From Centrapalus pauciflorus (Eukaryota; Streptophyta; Magnoliopsida; Asterales; Asteraceae): a DNA stretch of 64,000 nucleotides. The stretch spans positions 1-64,000 of the forward strand of contig JAANYP010007000.1 of the NCBI GenBank assembly GCA_020465985.1, given 5' to 3'. A model generated the notes under the pieces. The model made no database searches. It worked only from the letters and a program-made list of their open reading frames with translations, and was not told the DNA's origin. The translations under genes and the position numbers were made by a program. Below are positions 32,328 to 45,100 of the stretch, piece after piece (position 1 is the first letter of the stretch; each line of letters opens with the position of its first letter).

Positions 32328-33670
32328 TTATCTACAAACTAAGGCATCCAAAAACTTACAATGTGAATGTTTATGATTTATTGCCTTTATGAAATCTCCT
32401 TTGAACTCCTCTTTATCACAGTGAATCTTCATTGTGCTTATTTGAAGTAGCCAAGTCTTTGGCAGATTAAAGAACTCAAACTTGAGTATATATGTCATAG
32501 ATTTGACATATATATCAACCAGTACAATCTTCATCTCCTTGGCAGCTTCGATTTCCACTCTTGTAGATTCTGGATCAAAAATGCTTCTAAGGTCTTTACA
32601 TTTCTTTGAACCCATACACAGTGAGAACTTGAAGGACTAACAGATCCAATGTGATGCAGTTTTGTCAGATCATCCCTGGTCAGCCTTTGTGCCATCTGAG
32701 CTAGACTCTTATATTCTTCTTCTGGACCAGCTTCTCTTTTGATTACAAAATGATAATTCAAATCAATGTTATCCATTGATTTGGCGTACCAGTAAGTAAT
32801 AGGCGGTTTGGAGAAGTCAGACTGATCCTGGGCCTTTTCAATTTCTAAAGCCTTTTGAAGCTGTTGTTCAAGCAATATTCTTTTGACCTGATCAACCTTT
32901 GTTTGAGGAGGAGGATCACTGACACCAGCTTGAACAGGAGGAGGATCACTGACACCAGCTTGAATAGGCTCTTGTTGGCTTTGGACTTGTTGGAAGACTT
33001 TTGCTGCTTCTTGTTTTTCCATCTCCTTGTCATGTAAGGCCTGTAGCTTTTCTGTTGGCCATGACTGAGCCATTATTCTTGGTATTCCAACTGATGCAGA
33101 GAAGTTTATCAAAAGTTTTATGTGTTCTGCCTTTGAATGCCCTGTTGGCATTTTCCTTTTCTTCTAATTCTGCTTGACCACAAACCCTCCTAGATAATGA
33201 CCAAAGGTCTCATCATCTTTCATTTGAGCATGAGTTTGCTGGTCTAAGAGTTCATCCTGTTCCTCTGCTAATTTCCTTGCTAATTCAGCATCATGAGCAA
33301 CCTAGGCTTCTTTAGAGGAGAATTTAATCTTTGGAGATTCAATAAGGATGTCTTTACCCTTATCTCTGGAAGCTGATGATGTGGATTGGACTGTAGTGAC
33401 AGGGGCCTGAGAGCCTTCTCTAATGACAACTTTAGTTGTCCTGATAGTAGCAGCTTGAGTTTCTAGACTAACAGCTTGAGTAGTTGTTGGGACTGTTAGT
33501 CTAGAAACTGGGACTCTTGGAGGAGAGGTTGAAGTTGTTTGGACTGAAGGTGGGATCTCCTGATTCTCCCCCTTTTTGGATGCATTGGTTTGGCCAGGTG
33601 GACCTACAACCTTTGTAATCAGGGTTCGAACCATCTTTTCAAGTTGAATAATCTTTTCAAGTTGAATAAT
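32328..33670 (-). pseudogene. H: C-terminal part of envelope-like gene
   Basis: From the right it has an IIQLEK hexapeptide twice (18-bp tandem repeat, 33633-33668), then MVRTLITKVV and a Ser/Thr/Pro-rich stretch to 33302. Next come DAELARKLAEEQDELL (coiled coil, ~33290-33240), GHYLGGFVV, and a stop near 33160. Then SAEHIKLLINF-type sequence, two 13-residue tandem copies of QAGVSDPPP type (32970-32900), YWYAKSMDNIDLNYHF, and a C-terminal domain whose end at 32328 follows a frameshift near 32600. It is cut at ~33670 by element I. The domain order resembles C and K, but sequence identity is low. Function unknown. Confidence 0.65.
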
Positions 33671-35883
33671 CTTATTTCCATGTGTTTGGATGTCCCTGTT
33701 TCATTCTGAATCAAAGGGACCAGCTGTCAAAGTTTGAACCTAAAGCTGATGAAGGTGTGTTTGTTGGCTACTCTGCTATCTCCAAGGCCTACAGAGTATA
33801 CAACAACAAAAGAAAGGTGATAGATGAATCTATCAATGTCACCTTTGAAGAGTCCAAGAATGTTTTCACCAAAGCTGTTCCTGAATTAGTTTCAGGAGAA
33901 CTTAACTTTGATGATTTGATGCATTCAAACAATGAAGAGGACTCAAAAGCTTCCACTACACCCAGTGTGGAACCTGTTAATCATGATGGACATGATGATG
34001 ATTATGTCAATACACCCTGTGTGAATAAATGTACTGACTTAATTACAACTGCATGTCCAGAACCTATCAATGCTGATTTTCCCAGTTCCTCTGCTGATAT
34101 GTTCAACAGTGGTCAGACATGTTCAACAAGTGAACAGGCTCAAGACAACAGTGTGTCTGAAAATCTTGAGAGCTGTTCAACAGGACCTACTGAAGATGTT
34201 AACAACTCAGGAGAATCATCATTGAAAAATGATCCTAAGTGGATCAGGTGTCACCCCAATGATCAAATAATTGGTGACATCAACAAAGGGATACAAACAC
34301 GGTGGGACAGCTTAGGGAACTTTTGTATGTTCTCTAGTTTTGTTTCACTGATGGAGCCAAAGAAGGTTGATGAAGCACTAAAAGATGCAAATTGGATCAC
34401 TGCCATGCAAGAAGAGCTCAATCAGTTTGAGAGAAACAATGTATGGAAGCTGGTCCCTGCTCCTAAAGGTAAAACTATAATTGGCACAAAATGGGTTTTC
34501 AGGAATAAGATGGATGAGCAAGGTCATGTCATTAGAAATAAGGCAAGACTGGTTGCTCAGGGCTACAGACAGGAGGAAGGAATTGATTATGATGAAACAT
34601 TTGCTCCAGTGGCCAGGCTAGAAGCAATTCGTTTGTATCTAGCCTACGCTGCTCATAAGAGTATTAAGGTATTTCAAATGGATGTGAAGAGTGCATTTTT
34701 AAATGGGAAGCTGCAGGAAGAAGTTTATGTCAAGCAGCCTCCAGGTTTTGAAAATGAACAACATCCAGGTTTTGTCTATAAGTTGGACAAAGCTCTCTAT
34801 GGTCTCAAACAAGCCCCTAGAGCCTGGTATGACACTCTTACTGAGTTCCTTATGAGCAATGGGTATTCCAGAGGTAAAGTGGATACTACACTGTTCATAA
34901 AGAAAGTGAAATCTGACATTATGCTTGTTCAAATTTATGTGGATGATATAATATTTGGTTCTACTAATGAGCAGCTATGCAAGAATTTTTCATTACTCAT
35001 GAAATCCAAGTATGAAATGAGTATGATGGGGGAACTGACTTTCTTTTTAGGATTACAGGTTAAACAAACCTCAACTGGAATTTTTATAAATCAAAGAAAG
35101 TACACTTTAGATCTATTGAAAAAGTTCAAATTTGATCAAAGTTCTCCAATAAAAACCCCAATGGCAACTAATGTAAAATTAGATGCTGATGCCAGTGGTA
35201 AAGCTGTTTCAGTAACAGCTTATAGAGGCATGATTGGGAGCTTGCTATACTTAACTGCTAGTAGACCTGATATTATGTTTGCCACCTGTCTATGTGCTAG
35301 GTTCCAAGCTGATCCAAAAGAATCTCATCTAGCTGCTGTTAAAAGAATCTTCAGATACCTGAAGGGTACACCAGGTTTGGGTCTTTGGTATCCCAAAGAC
35401 TCAAGCCTTGAACTAACAGGCTATTCAGATTCTGATTTTGCAGGCTGCAGGCTAGACAGGAAAAGCACAACAGGTGGATGTCAACTCCTTGGTGGAAAGT
35501 TGATCAGTTGGAGTAGCAAGAAGCAGAATTCAGTGTCCACTTCTACTGCTGAAGCTGAGTACATTGCTGCTGGAAGCTGCTGTGGACAGATTCTGTGGAT
35601 GCAGCATCAGCTTGAAGATTATGGCCTTGTGTATAGGAAAACTCCTATTCTGTGTGATAATACAAGTGCCATAGCCATCTCCAACAATCCAGTATTTCAT
35701 TCCAGAACAAAGCATATTGAAGTCAGACATCACTTCATCAGGGATCACATTCAGAAAGGTAATGTGGAGGTAAGTTTCATTTCCACAAATGAACAGCTTG
35801 CAGACATTTTCACCAAACCTCTGGATGAAACAAGGTTTAATTACCTTGTCAGCAAGCTGGGCATGTTAAACAAGAGTGACTAA
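33671..35883 (+). CDS. I: pol C-terminal part: integrase end, reverse transcriptase, RNase H (partial)
   Basis: One open frame of ~735 codons; the N-terminus is missing, so the frame enters at FHVFGCPCFIL, part of the integrase C-terminal region (FGCxCFILN..D..GKF type). A Ser/acidic linker follows (~33960-34260). RT begins near EALKDANWITAMQEELNQF (34369), continues WVFRNK, VFQMDVKSAFLNGKL (34668-34712) and the active-site YVDDIIFGS (34939-34965). RNase H shows SDSDFAGCRLDRKSTTGG, AEAEYIAAGSC and, at the end, QLADIFTKPLDETRF. No internal stop, so the insertion is fairly recent. It makes DNA from element RNA in the particle. Confidence 0.93.
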
Positions 35884-36581
35884 GTGTTTCTCAAAGGTCT
35901 AAAAATCTGTATGTTTCACACTGCTCAAGTTTCTCAGAACAGCTTAGACAGAACAGGTTATTCATGTTCTGTACTTAGTCATTTGTCTGAAAAACTTGAA
36001 CAGCTTGAGCATACAACAGGCTGAACAAAATCAGTTTATTCGTCCAGCCTGCTCTGATGGTTCAATCCTCAACCTGTCCATTCCTTCACGCTGTCTTACA
36101 AGTTTTTCTCTTGTAACCTGTTCTCCTATTGAACACAACCTGCTCTTACAAAGGAGAGCAGGCTGGAGGAACAGCTTGAAAAATGAACAGCTTGAAGATT
36201 GAACAGCTTGTGATGGCTTTGGTCATCACAGGGTTGACCAACAGCTTAGACCAAAAATTTTAATTACCTTTCTTCAAGATTAAGTTACTTAATTAATGTT
36301 TTATTTAACTTAATTACTGCGGATAATGTGGATTACGTGTGTAAGTGATTAAACAGAAATCAAGTGGTCTGACAAACGGTCTGACATGGACAACCGTTCC
36401 GTTTTCCGTTAACGACTTTTTTAAATCAAACCGCCCAAAATCTTCTCTCTCATACACACTCACATTCAAATCCTATAAATACCAAACTACTGTTTCATTT
36501 TCTTCATCATTTCCAGAAATCCTCAAGAACCCTAAAAATCGACTAAGTGTCCTTTGCTTCTTCAACCTCCAAAATTCCCAA
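35884..36581 (+). other. I: spacer between pol and envelope-like gene
   Basis: About 700 bases, no gene. Near 35996-36210 the unit GAACAGCTTGA occurs four or five times; it also recurs in the H LTR (32060-32150). AT-rich after 36240. No acceptor-like tract as clear as in G or K precedes the ATG. Confidence 0.6.
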
Positions 36582-39500
36582 ATGGCTCACAGACCTAATC
36601 CCTTTCTTCCAGTGTTTGTTGGTGATGATGTTGTCAAACATTCATCAGTCACCACAATGCTGACCATCAAACCCACAAACTACGTTGCCAACCTCACTAT
36701 CCCCAAAAACTATGTGGGGAAGGGCTACGATCAGATGGTGGAATTTCTGCAAGTTCATCCGTTGAACTATGCAATGACTGCAACTCCTGGTGTCCTGTAC
36801 CAGGAGATGGTGTATGAATTCTGGTACACTTGTTCTGACAACCCCAACACCACAGTCATCAAAGGGACTATTCTTAATGGGACTCAAACCATTGAGATAA
36901 CTGCTGATATTCTGAGGGAGGTTCTTCATCTGCCTGTTGCTGAGTCATATGATCTGCCCCAGCCTGAGAACGAGCAAATGGGAAATCTGCTACGCTTCTG
37001 TGGTGTAGCAGAACCCAAAATTGGAGCAACATTGTACAGGAAGGACTTGTCTCCTACTTACAGCTTTCTGTTTGCTTCTGTGATGATGAGCTTCAGCAGT
37101 AAAGTTGGTTCATTCGACCAACTCAGTAGAGATGAAGTGCCAATACTCCTACAGCTAGTGGATGGGACTACTCTTGACATGGCTAAGTGGATCTTTTCGA
37201 ACCTGAGAAACCTAGTGCAGCAAGAGCCAAGACCAGCTGCTGTCCGTTATCCCAGGTTTCTGAGCCTCATTTTCAGTCATGTTTGTGGTGAGCAACTATA
37301 CAATTCCCAGCCATTACTTAAGTCTGCTGCATTCCCTGTCATAGGGAATAGAATTTTTCATACTCCTGTACTGCAAAATGAGCCTCCTCTATCCACACCA
37401 ATGAGGAGGCTGTTAGGTTTGGTGGAAGGACCCTCTGATGTGAGGGTGGATCCAGAAGTTGCTGCTCCCGTCTCAAAATCCAAAGCCAGGTCCAAGCTTC
37501 TTAAAAGGACCCTGGCAACTAAAGCTGGGTCTGTGAAAAAGAAGGCCAAAACAGCTCAGCCTGAGTCTGTTCCTTTAGCCTCTGTGGCTGAGGATGAGCA
37601 GACTCCTCACCCTGGTTCATTTGTTGAGCCTGAAGCCTTTGTGGCTGGTGCCTCTGTGGCACAAGAGACTATGGAACAGACCAGCCCCACTGTTCCTGAC
37701 CCAGTCTCACACCCTGTCCAAACAGATCCTCTCCCCTCTCCACAATCACCCACTCCATCCGTTCTCTATCACAGAAAATCCATCTCCAAAAAGATATCAG
37801 CTAAACCAACCACCTCTTCTGTTCCCTCTCAACAGGGTTCAGTTAAAAAAGATGCAACCCCAGCTGTCTCTCCTATTTGGGAGCAGGTTCAGCTCATTTG
37901 GAGCCTGCTTCACTCAAATCTGAGTCTACCCAGAGTCAGCCTAGACCCTCTGGTTCCTCCCAACAGGAACCAGTTGTACAAATGGAGATACCCACATCAA
38001 CTATCCCAGCCTCCCAACAGGCTGAGGATATTGAAAGACAGGAGTCCTCTCCACTCCATACTGTGTCCACACTGTCCCCCACTAAAATCTCCTCACACCC
38101 TGAGTCTGCACGAGGTGCCCACGCTGCTGGTATAGACCAATCAGCAGCTCAGCCTCAAACTTCTGCTCCCCATGATACAGCTGTTCTACACCAAACAGCT
38201 GCTGAGGGACCAACAACCCAAGCTGATGAACCTCAGGGATCACACCATCCCTCTGGTGAGGCTGCTCCCTCCATGCAAATTCCATCAGCAGGTTTCACCA
38301 CTGCTGATGTTGAAATGCATATCCCATCTCCCAATGATGAGGTGTCTTTAGCCCAAGGCACTGCAGAGGGAACCAACACTGGTCTTCATGAGGGTGTTGC
38401 AACACAAGCAGCATCTGAAAGGCCCCAAACATCATCCCCTTCTCCTGGTGATGCAGCTACAGCCGCTGCTGAAGGACCCTTTGATCCCTCCAAACTGGGT
38501 CATCTTACTTTTGCCCAGGCTATGGAGCTTCTGTCCAAAGTCCCTCTGCCCTCTCCCAAAGACCTGCCTTTGAAGGATCAGCTTTCTTTGCTGACCAACA
38601 AAGTTGGTTCTTTGGAAAACACCAAGCACTCTCTACCCTCCATCATATCACACTCTGTGTCTGCACAGCTTCAGGGGTTCTTTGATTCGTTCAAGGCCTC
38701 TTTCCCTACCACTCCACAATCTGATCTCTCTCCACAACTGTTAGCACTCACTGCTCAACTGCAAAATGTATCCACCTCCCTCTCCTCTATTCATTCCATT
38801 CAGCAGGACTCTGTGTCCTCAATGACAGCTATTTCCCAACAGCTGTCATCACTTCTTACTTCTTGCAAATCTACCCTCCCAGCCACTCTGGCTAGCTTAC
38901 AAACTCTAATTGGCTCCCTATCAAACTCTGTGTCATCAGATCTTGCTGATGTGCAAGATTCTCTAGAACTTCATCTTGCACGGCTGCAAACTCTGCTGTT
39001 CACAGCGTCTGACAGGGAAAATATTATTAAGCTCACATCCCTAGCTGATTCCCACTCCTCTTCTCTTCAGACCTGTCTTTCCCAGCTTACTGAGGTGAAG
39101 GATAACTTGGCTTACTTAGTGACTAGCCTTGTTGGTCCTAAACCTTCTATTAAACCTTCTAGCAAGCCTGCTGACTTTGTGTCTTCAGGCAGACCAGGTG
39201 TTGAAGTCGCTGCTTCATCTCCTTCAAAGGGGGAGAAGTCATCTGCCTCGAAGACTAAGTCTAAGGGGGAGAAAACTTCTTCTCCTAAGGAGATACCGGT
39301 GTCTGCAACTCACACTGGTCAGCCAGCAGATGTCTTTGAAACAGGTACAGCTGAAGGTGCCTCTCAAGCTGCTATGCCTACTCAGGCTGTCTCTCCAAAC
39401 CCTACTCAGTCTAAAGGGGAGGAAGTCATTCCTGAGGACAGGCCTAGCAGTAAAAGGAGGCACTTAATTCTAACTGAAGAAGAAGAAGAAGAGGAAATTC

Positions 39501-40659
39501 CTGAGGCTGCTGTCACTACAGCAGCAGCTAAAGGAAAAGAAAAGGAAGTTGATGATCCCATGCAGCAGAAACAGGCAGAAAATCAATTTCACAAGGCCAG
39601 GGCTAAAGAGATGGGTCTTCTAATGCACAAGTACTTTGAGTTTAGAGAAGAACAGCTTCAAGCTCTGGAGGAATTGAGAAAAGAAGAAGAATCTGCTAAA
39701 GCTGATAAATCCTTTGCACTCCAAGAAGCAAAGAAAATTAAAATGTCTACCTTGGAGGTGCAAAAGAAAATAATGGAAGCTGCTAGACAATCAGCAGGGG
39801 AGAAAAAAAGGGAAGTAGAGAAAGGTACTTAGGTCTCTGTGACCAAATCAACAGTACCCTATGCAAGAGCTCAATATCACTTTGACAACTTGGCTAGGAA
39901 AAAGTTTCAAGATGTTGCTGAAAGAAGGCTAGCCAAGGAAGCAATTGTCAAAGCTGTCCCTGTATCAAGGAAAGGCAGTCAGTGGAAGCTTAAAATAACA
40001 AGGATGGGTGCAACAGGCCCAGAATTGGAAACTTATGACCACACTGATGTAGCTCAGATGGGATACAGGGAGTGGATTGAGCTGGCAGTTGCCCTGAGTG
40101 AATCAAAGTCTGAAACTGCTAAACAGATCAGGGCATATGTCAAGAAGTTGATGGAAAGAGTAAAGGATCTTGGCCTGATATCTAAGGAAATTAGTGAAGG
40201 TGTCTTTGTGACACATCCAAAAATAAAGGCCAGGAGGACAAGGAAGGACACAGAGATGGAGCTACTCCTTACACTGATCGAACAGGGCGACTATGCCATT
40301 GAAATGAAGGGAGTTGATCATAGCCTGCCAAGTGGAATAGAGTTTGAGGATGGCAAGATTATTGAAGAACCTGAGCTGGGGGCATTTTTTTTGTAGATCC
40401 CCTAACCCAGAAGAAGTGCTTCCAAAGAGCCTCAGAGCTGTACAAAGTTGATCTGAGACAGCTTGCCGCCTTCAGACTTGCAGTTTCATTTAGGCAGTCT
40501 AGCAAATGGAGAGCAGCCGTCTGGGATCAGCTCAGAGGCTTCTATGAAAGAGGAGAGCTCAATGATCCCAAGTTCATGATAATAAGAAGTGAAATTCAAG
40601 ATCTTGAGGATACAAGGGAAGAACTGGAAAAGATGGTTCAGGATCCTTTTCCATTGTAA
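36582..40659 (+). pseudogene. I: envelope-like gene, 1359 codons with three lesions
   Basis: ATG 36582 in good context (aaATGGct) opens MAHRPNPFLPVFVGDDVV. An N-terminal domain of ~330 residues has YDQMVEFLQ, EFWYTC, ADILREVLHLP and RYPRFLSLIF. Then comes a basic cluster (KSKARSKLLKRTLATKAGSVKKKAK split across 37480-37550), long Pro/Ser/Gln/Thr-rich regions, a helical middle (38490-39130), a second basic part, an acidic EEEEEEI patch (39475-39495), and coiled coils (39560-39830). The C-terminal domain follows (WKLKITRMG to QDPFPL). Lesions: frameshift near 37877, TAG at 39830-39832 in frame, and a frameshift in a T8 run at ~40388-40395. No signal peptide or clear membrane span. Role unknown. 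Confidence 0.82.
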
Positions 40660-41005
40660 TGAAGTCCACCTGCCATCTGGGTAGGTGAAGAATGGAAGCT
40701 GTCCATCAGTTGGACAGGCTTACCATTATTTGCTCCCATCTAAAACAGTCCAATGTACATCAGTTGTACTTTATTTACATTTGTTGTAATTTCAGTTTAT
40801 ATTAGTTGTAATATACATCAGTACATTAGTTGTATTTTTGTAAGAACATGTGTTGTTCTAATGTAATCAAGAATCAGTGTATATATAAACTGATCTTTTA
40901 CTTTACTGTAATGTTGTAATTTAAATTCAGCAAAATGTACTGTAAAAATATATAATGATTTTTGATAAGACCAGCTTAGATTGGTTATTGCAAATAGGGG
41001 GAGAT
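40660..41005 (+). other. I: 3' noncoding region and polypurine tract
   Basis: AT-rich with repeated acattagttgta phrases, ending in AGGGGGAG at 40996-41003, two bases before the LTR. No gene. Confidence 0.75.
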
Positions 41006-42126
41006 TGTTAGGCACAAAAAGGCCTCAGTCAAACCTGTTCTACATCTGAGGGGGAGATTTATAATCAAACCTGTTGATGCATTTGAAGGTTGAATTTAAG
41101 GTCTGTTACATGCCTTATTGAAACCTGAAAATGATTTGCAATATCAGTCTAAAGCTGTTCTATATGTTGCATGTGTTGCAACTAAGACAGTTTGTCCAAG
41201 CTGATCTGTCTGCTGAACAGGCTGGACATAAACCGTCTACACTGCTCTACACTGGTGAGCAGCTTGGGCAATTTTAAAGTGTTCTGTTCTTTGTAAACAG
41301 AACCTGTTCTTTGTGAACAGGCTAAACACTTTATGGAATATGTTTCCAAGTCATCATGTATTGTTTTGTCTACAAGTTCAGTTTACAAAGTCGAAGACAA
41401 AAGTGGAAAACAGAACTGCTCAGCCTGCCCAAGCTGTTCTGTAACATGAAGACAAAAGGTTATTTGAAAAAGGGTGACAGACCTTTTTCTTATATCAAAA
41501 TAGGCCTTTACAAGGAAGAAAGACGCAAAGTTGACATTCCTAAATTAGTTAAAGGCAATGCAACAGTAGACAAAGTAAAAAGACAAAAGTTCTGCACATG
41601 TGAAGACAAGTCTGCTTTTCAGAAAAGTGCAGAAAAGGTTATGTTGTCTTTTCAACAAGACTTCTTCTTTTCATTCCGTCCAATGAAGATGTTTCTCTTA
41701 GATCCTCTGAATGAGTATAAAAGGAAGCTTCTAAGGACAGAGAAAGGTGTGAAGAAAGCTAAGTGCTGAAACCAAGAGTGAACGTGCAAGTGTGTTTTTC
41801 ATGCATGCAAGTCTGCTGTGTAATTCAGTATCTGTGTGTCTAAGCTGTTTTACATAAGCTGTTCCTTTAAAGTCTTGAAAACCCAGTGAGTGCTTCTTAG
41901 TGAGTGTATTCATCGTATACTAGTTTGAGTTTGTCTTAGACTAGTGAACATACTGTTGTATCTGTCATCTCAGCTTGAACTATTCCGCATTCAAGCTTGT
42001 ATGTAATTAACAAATTGTTGATAATACATACAAATATTGAGAAATAGTGTGTAGTTTTTAAATTGCTGTATTCACCCCCCTCTACAGCTTAAAGCTATAT
42101 ACTTTGGGAACCTCTCGGGACCTACA
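41006..42126 (+). repeat. I: 3' LTR (SIRE-like), 1121 bp
   Basis: TGTTAGGCACAAAAAGG to GGGACCTACA; matches 4271-3128 in reverse. A second GGGGGAGAT copy lies 47-55 bases inside the LTR (41051-41059). An open frame of 137 codons at 41356-41769 is shared with the E LTR only because the LTRs are similar; I do not regard it as a gene. The right flank starts TCCCC. Confidence 0.9.
41716..41724 (+). promoter_or_regulatory. I LTR TATA box
   Basis: TATAAAAGG, conserved in position and context with the E LTR. Confidence 0.65.
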
Positions 42127-45100
42127 TCCCCCTACAAAAAATCAGATAAAATTCTATTAGATATTTAAAAATCAAATAAAATTTCAGTCTGCTCCCTCTG
42201 CACATGACAATCCGAATTTGTTGAACTCAAAAAAAAAAATTAAACTTTTAAAATCACATGAGATTAACAACATTTTAAATCAAATAAAAAATATAAATTT
42301 AAAATTATATTTTGTAACTACTAAAAGTTTAAATCTAAGGCTTTGTATACCAAAAAATTAAAACGTTTTTCATCAAGTGCTTTGGTAAACAAATCAGCTA
42401 GTTGATATTCAGTAGGTACAAAATATAACTCTACATTACCATTTTCTACATGATCTTTTATAAAGTGATACCAGGTTTCAATGTGTTTGGTTTTTGAATG
42501 TTAGCTATTGCTATGGCACTTTGTGAATCACAATAAATGGAAATCTTTTGCGGTGTAAACACGTAGTCTCTGAGTTGCCTATTCATCCACAACACTTGTG
42601 AGCAGCATGACGATTCTGATACGTATTCATCTTATGCTGTTAACAGAGGCACACAATGTTGCATTTTGGATGACCAGCATACAGGTTTGTCACCCAGGAA
42701 TTGTACTGCTACTGATGTACTTTTTCGATCCATTTTGTCACCTGCATGATCAGCATCAGAGAAGGCAATTAATGTAAATGAGGATTCCCTGGGATACCAC
42801 AAACCTAAGTTTGGTGTTCCCTTCAGATATCTAAAAATGCGTTTGGCAGTAGCCACATGTGATTCTTTAGGATGTGTCTGATATCTAGCACAGACACATG
42901 TAGCAAACATAATATCTGGTCTACTGGCAGTTAAATACATTAATGACCCAATTATCGCTCGATAATGAGTTACATCTACAAGTTTCCCTGAAATATCCAG
43001 ATCGAGTTTAGATTTAGAATCCGGAGCCATGGGAGTTTTCATGGGTGTATTGTTGACCATGTTAAATTTATTTAACATGTCTTGAATATATTTAGACTGA
43101 TTGATGAATATACCATCATTCAGTTTTTTTACTTGTAAACCAAAGAAAAAATTAATATCTCCCATCATGCTCATTTCAAACTTTTCGGACATTAAAAATG
43201 CAAATTTCTTGCAAAAGTCAGTATTTGTAGACCCAAATATTATATCGTCTACATATATTTGAATGACTATGATATCAGGACCCTGACGTTTTATAAATAT
43301 CGTAGTATCGACTGCACCTTTGTTAAATCCACATTTCAAAAGATAATTTGAAAGTGCATCATACCAAGCTCGAGGTGCTTGTTTAAGGCCTTACAGTGAT
43401 TTGTCAAAAATATATACATGATCAGGCTTCGAAGGATTGGTAAATCCTTCAGGGCTGGTATGTATATACTTTGTCAGTTAATTCCCCATTTAAAAAAGCA
43501 ATTTTCACATCCATTTGATATACTGTGAAGTTTTTATGTGCAACAAATGCTAAAAACATTTGAATGGCTTCAATCCTTGCAACTGGGGCAAATGTTTCGT
43601 CGTAATCAATTCCCTCTTGTTGGTTATATCCATTGGTAACGAGGCGAGCTTTGTTGCGAATGATGACACCGTGTTCATCTTTCTTGTTCTTGAAAATCCA
43701 CTTCGTGCCAATGATAGATTTGTCCTTTGGTCGTTCCACCAATCGCCAGACCTTCAACCTTTCAAATTGATTTAACTCTTCTTGCATAGCCACTATCCAG
43801 TCAGCATAAAGAAGTGCGTCTTTCACAGTTTAGGCGCAATCTTGCTCAAACAATTTGAGAAGAGACACTCGTTCATTGTAGCTCTTTTGGTTTTAACTGA
43901 GGCAGAAGGATCACCAATTATATTTTCAGGTGGCTGATTCCTTGTCCATTTAAATGTATGTGGGTAAGGTTGAAGTTGGTCTCTATTGGAGTTTAAGTCC
44001 AAATAGGGAATTTGGAGATTTACTTCAGAAGTTGATGGGATATCAACTGAGGTGGGGGTTTCTGAGTTTTCAGAATTTAGGGGGGTTTCAAATGATTCTA
44101 GAGCTGGAATTGGTTGTACACTATCAATAGGTAAGTGTACATCTGTTGTTGAAACCTCTCCGGTATCTTCTGAAATTGGTTGATGTGAATGATATGAGAC
44201 TATGACTGGATATTCAGTGATCCTGTCAGGAACCAAATTTGAAACATTAGGTTTGGTCTTTTCAAAATAGTCTTCATAAAAATTCTAAAACAATTTATTT
44301 AGATCATTCGTTTCAGCATTTTGCTCAGATGACATCAGAGAAGTTGACTGTTTAAGTTCGGATCCTTAACTGGTGTGTTCAGAAGCCATTACAACTCCTT
44401 CGTCGAATTTAACATTTACGCTCTCGCTAACAGTCTTCGTCCTTTTGTTGTAGACTCGGAAATATACAGACTCTTTAGAATAGCCAATGAAGATGCCTTC
44501 ATCCACTATCGGATTAAACTTTCCCAAATTGTCTTTGTCATTTAGGATAAAGCACCTACATCCAAAGACATGATAAAATTTCACATTAGGGACTCGTTTA
44601 TTTATCAGTTCGTATGGAGTCTTTTCGAATCTCTTGTTAATGATTGATCAGTTCTGAGTAAAACAAGTCGTTGCTACATCTTCGGCCCAAAGGAATAACG
44701 AAAGATTTGAATAAGCCAGCATCTTCCTAGCAGATTCCACAAGGGTGCGATTTCTTCGTTCAACTACACCGTTCTATTGTGGAGTAAGAGCTGCTGAATA
44801 TTGATGAGCTATTCCAACAGAACTCAGAAACGTCTCGAGTGACTTATTCTTTAATTCTGTACCATTATCAGATCTAATGGTTTGAACTGAAAGTTGCAAC
44901 TTGACTTGAATTTTAAGAATGTAGTCGATTATGATCTCGGTAGTATCAGACTTGGATAGCAAGAAGAATACCCATGTGTATCTTGAATAGTCATCGACTA
45001 TAACCAACATATATATTTTCTCGTTAATACTTTGTACTCGAATAGGCCCGCATTAGTCCATATGTAGAAGTTCTAAAGCTCTAGTTGAAGAGTGTTCAAC

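Larger units (their letters stand above)
33671..42126 (+). mobile_element. Element I: SIRE-like copia, 5' half missing
   Basis: Integrase C-terminus, RT and RNase H in one frame, a short spacer, a long envelope-like gene, 3' noncoding, polypurine tract and a 1121-bp LTR, all on the plus strand. It abuts the H envelope-like gene at ~33670 without an LTR, so the 5' LTR, gag and first half of pol are lost. It is the best preserved SIRE-like copy here. The right flank (42127) is element J. Confidence 0.88.

Noticed and set aside
37594..39467. Leu/Ser-rich frames overlapping the I envelope-like gene (37594-37923, 38388-38573, 39129-39467)
   Set aside because: Other-frame readings of the Pro/Ser-rich central region.
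41356..41769. 137-codon open frame in the I LTR, with a similar frame in the E LTR (3513-3803)
   Set aside because: It spans the TATA box and U3, has no recognisable domain, and is shared only because the LTRs are near-identical; the M copy destroys it.
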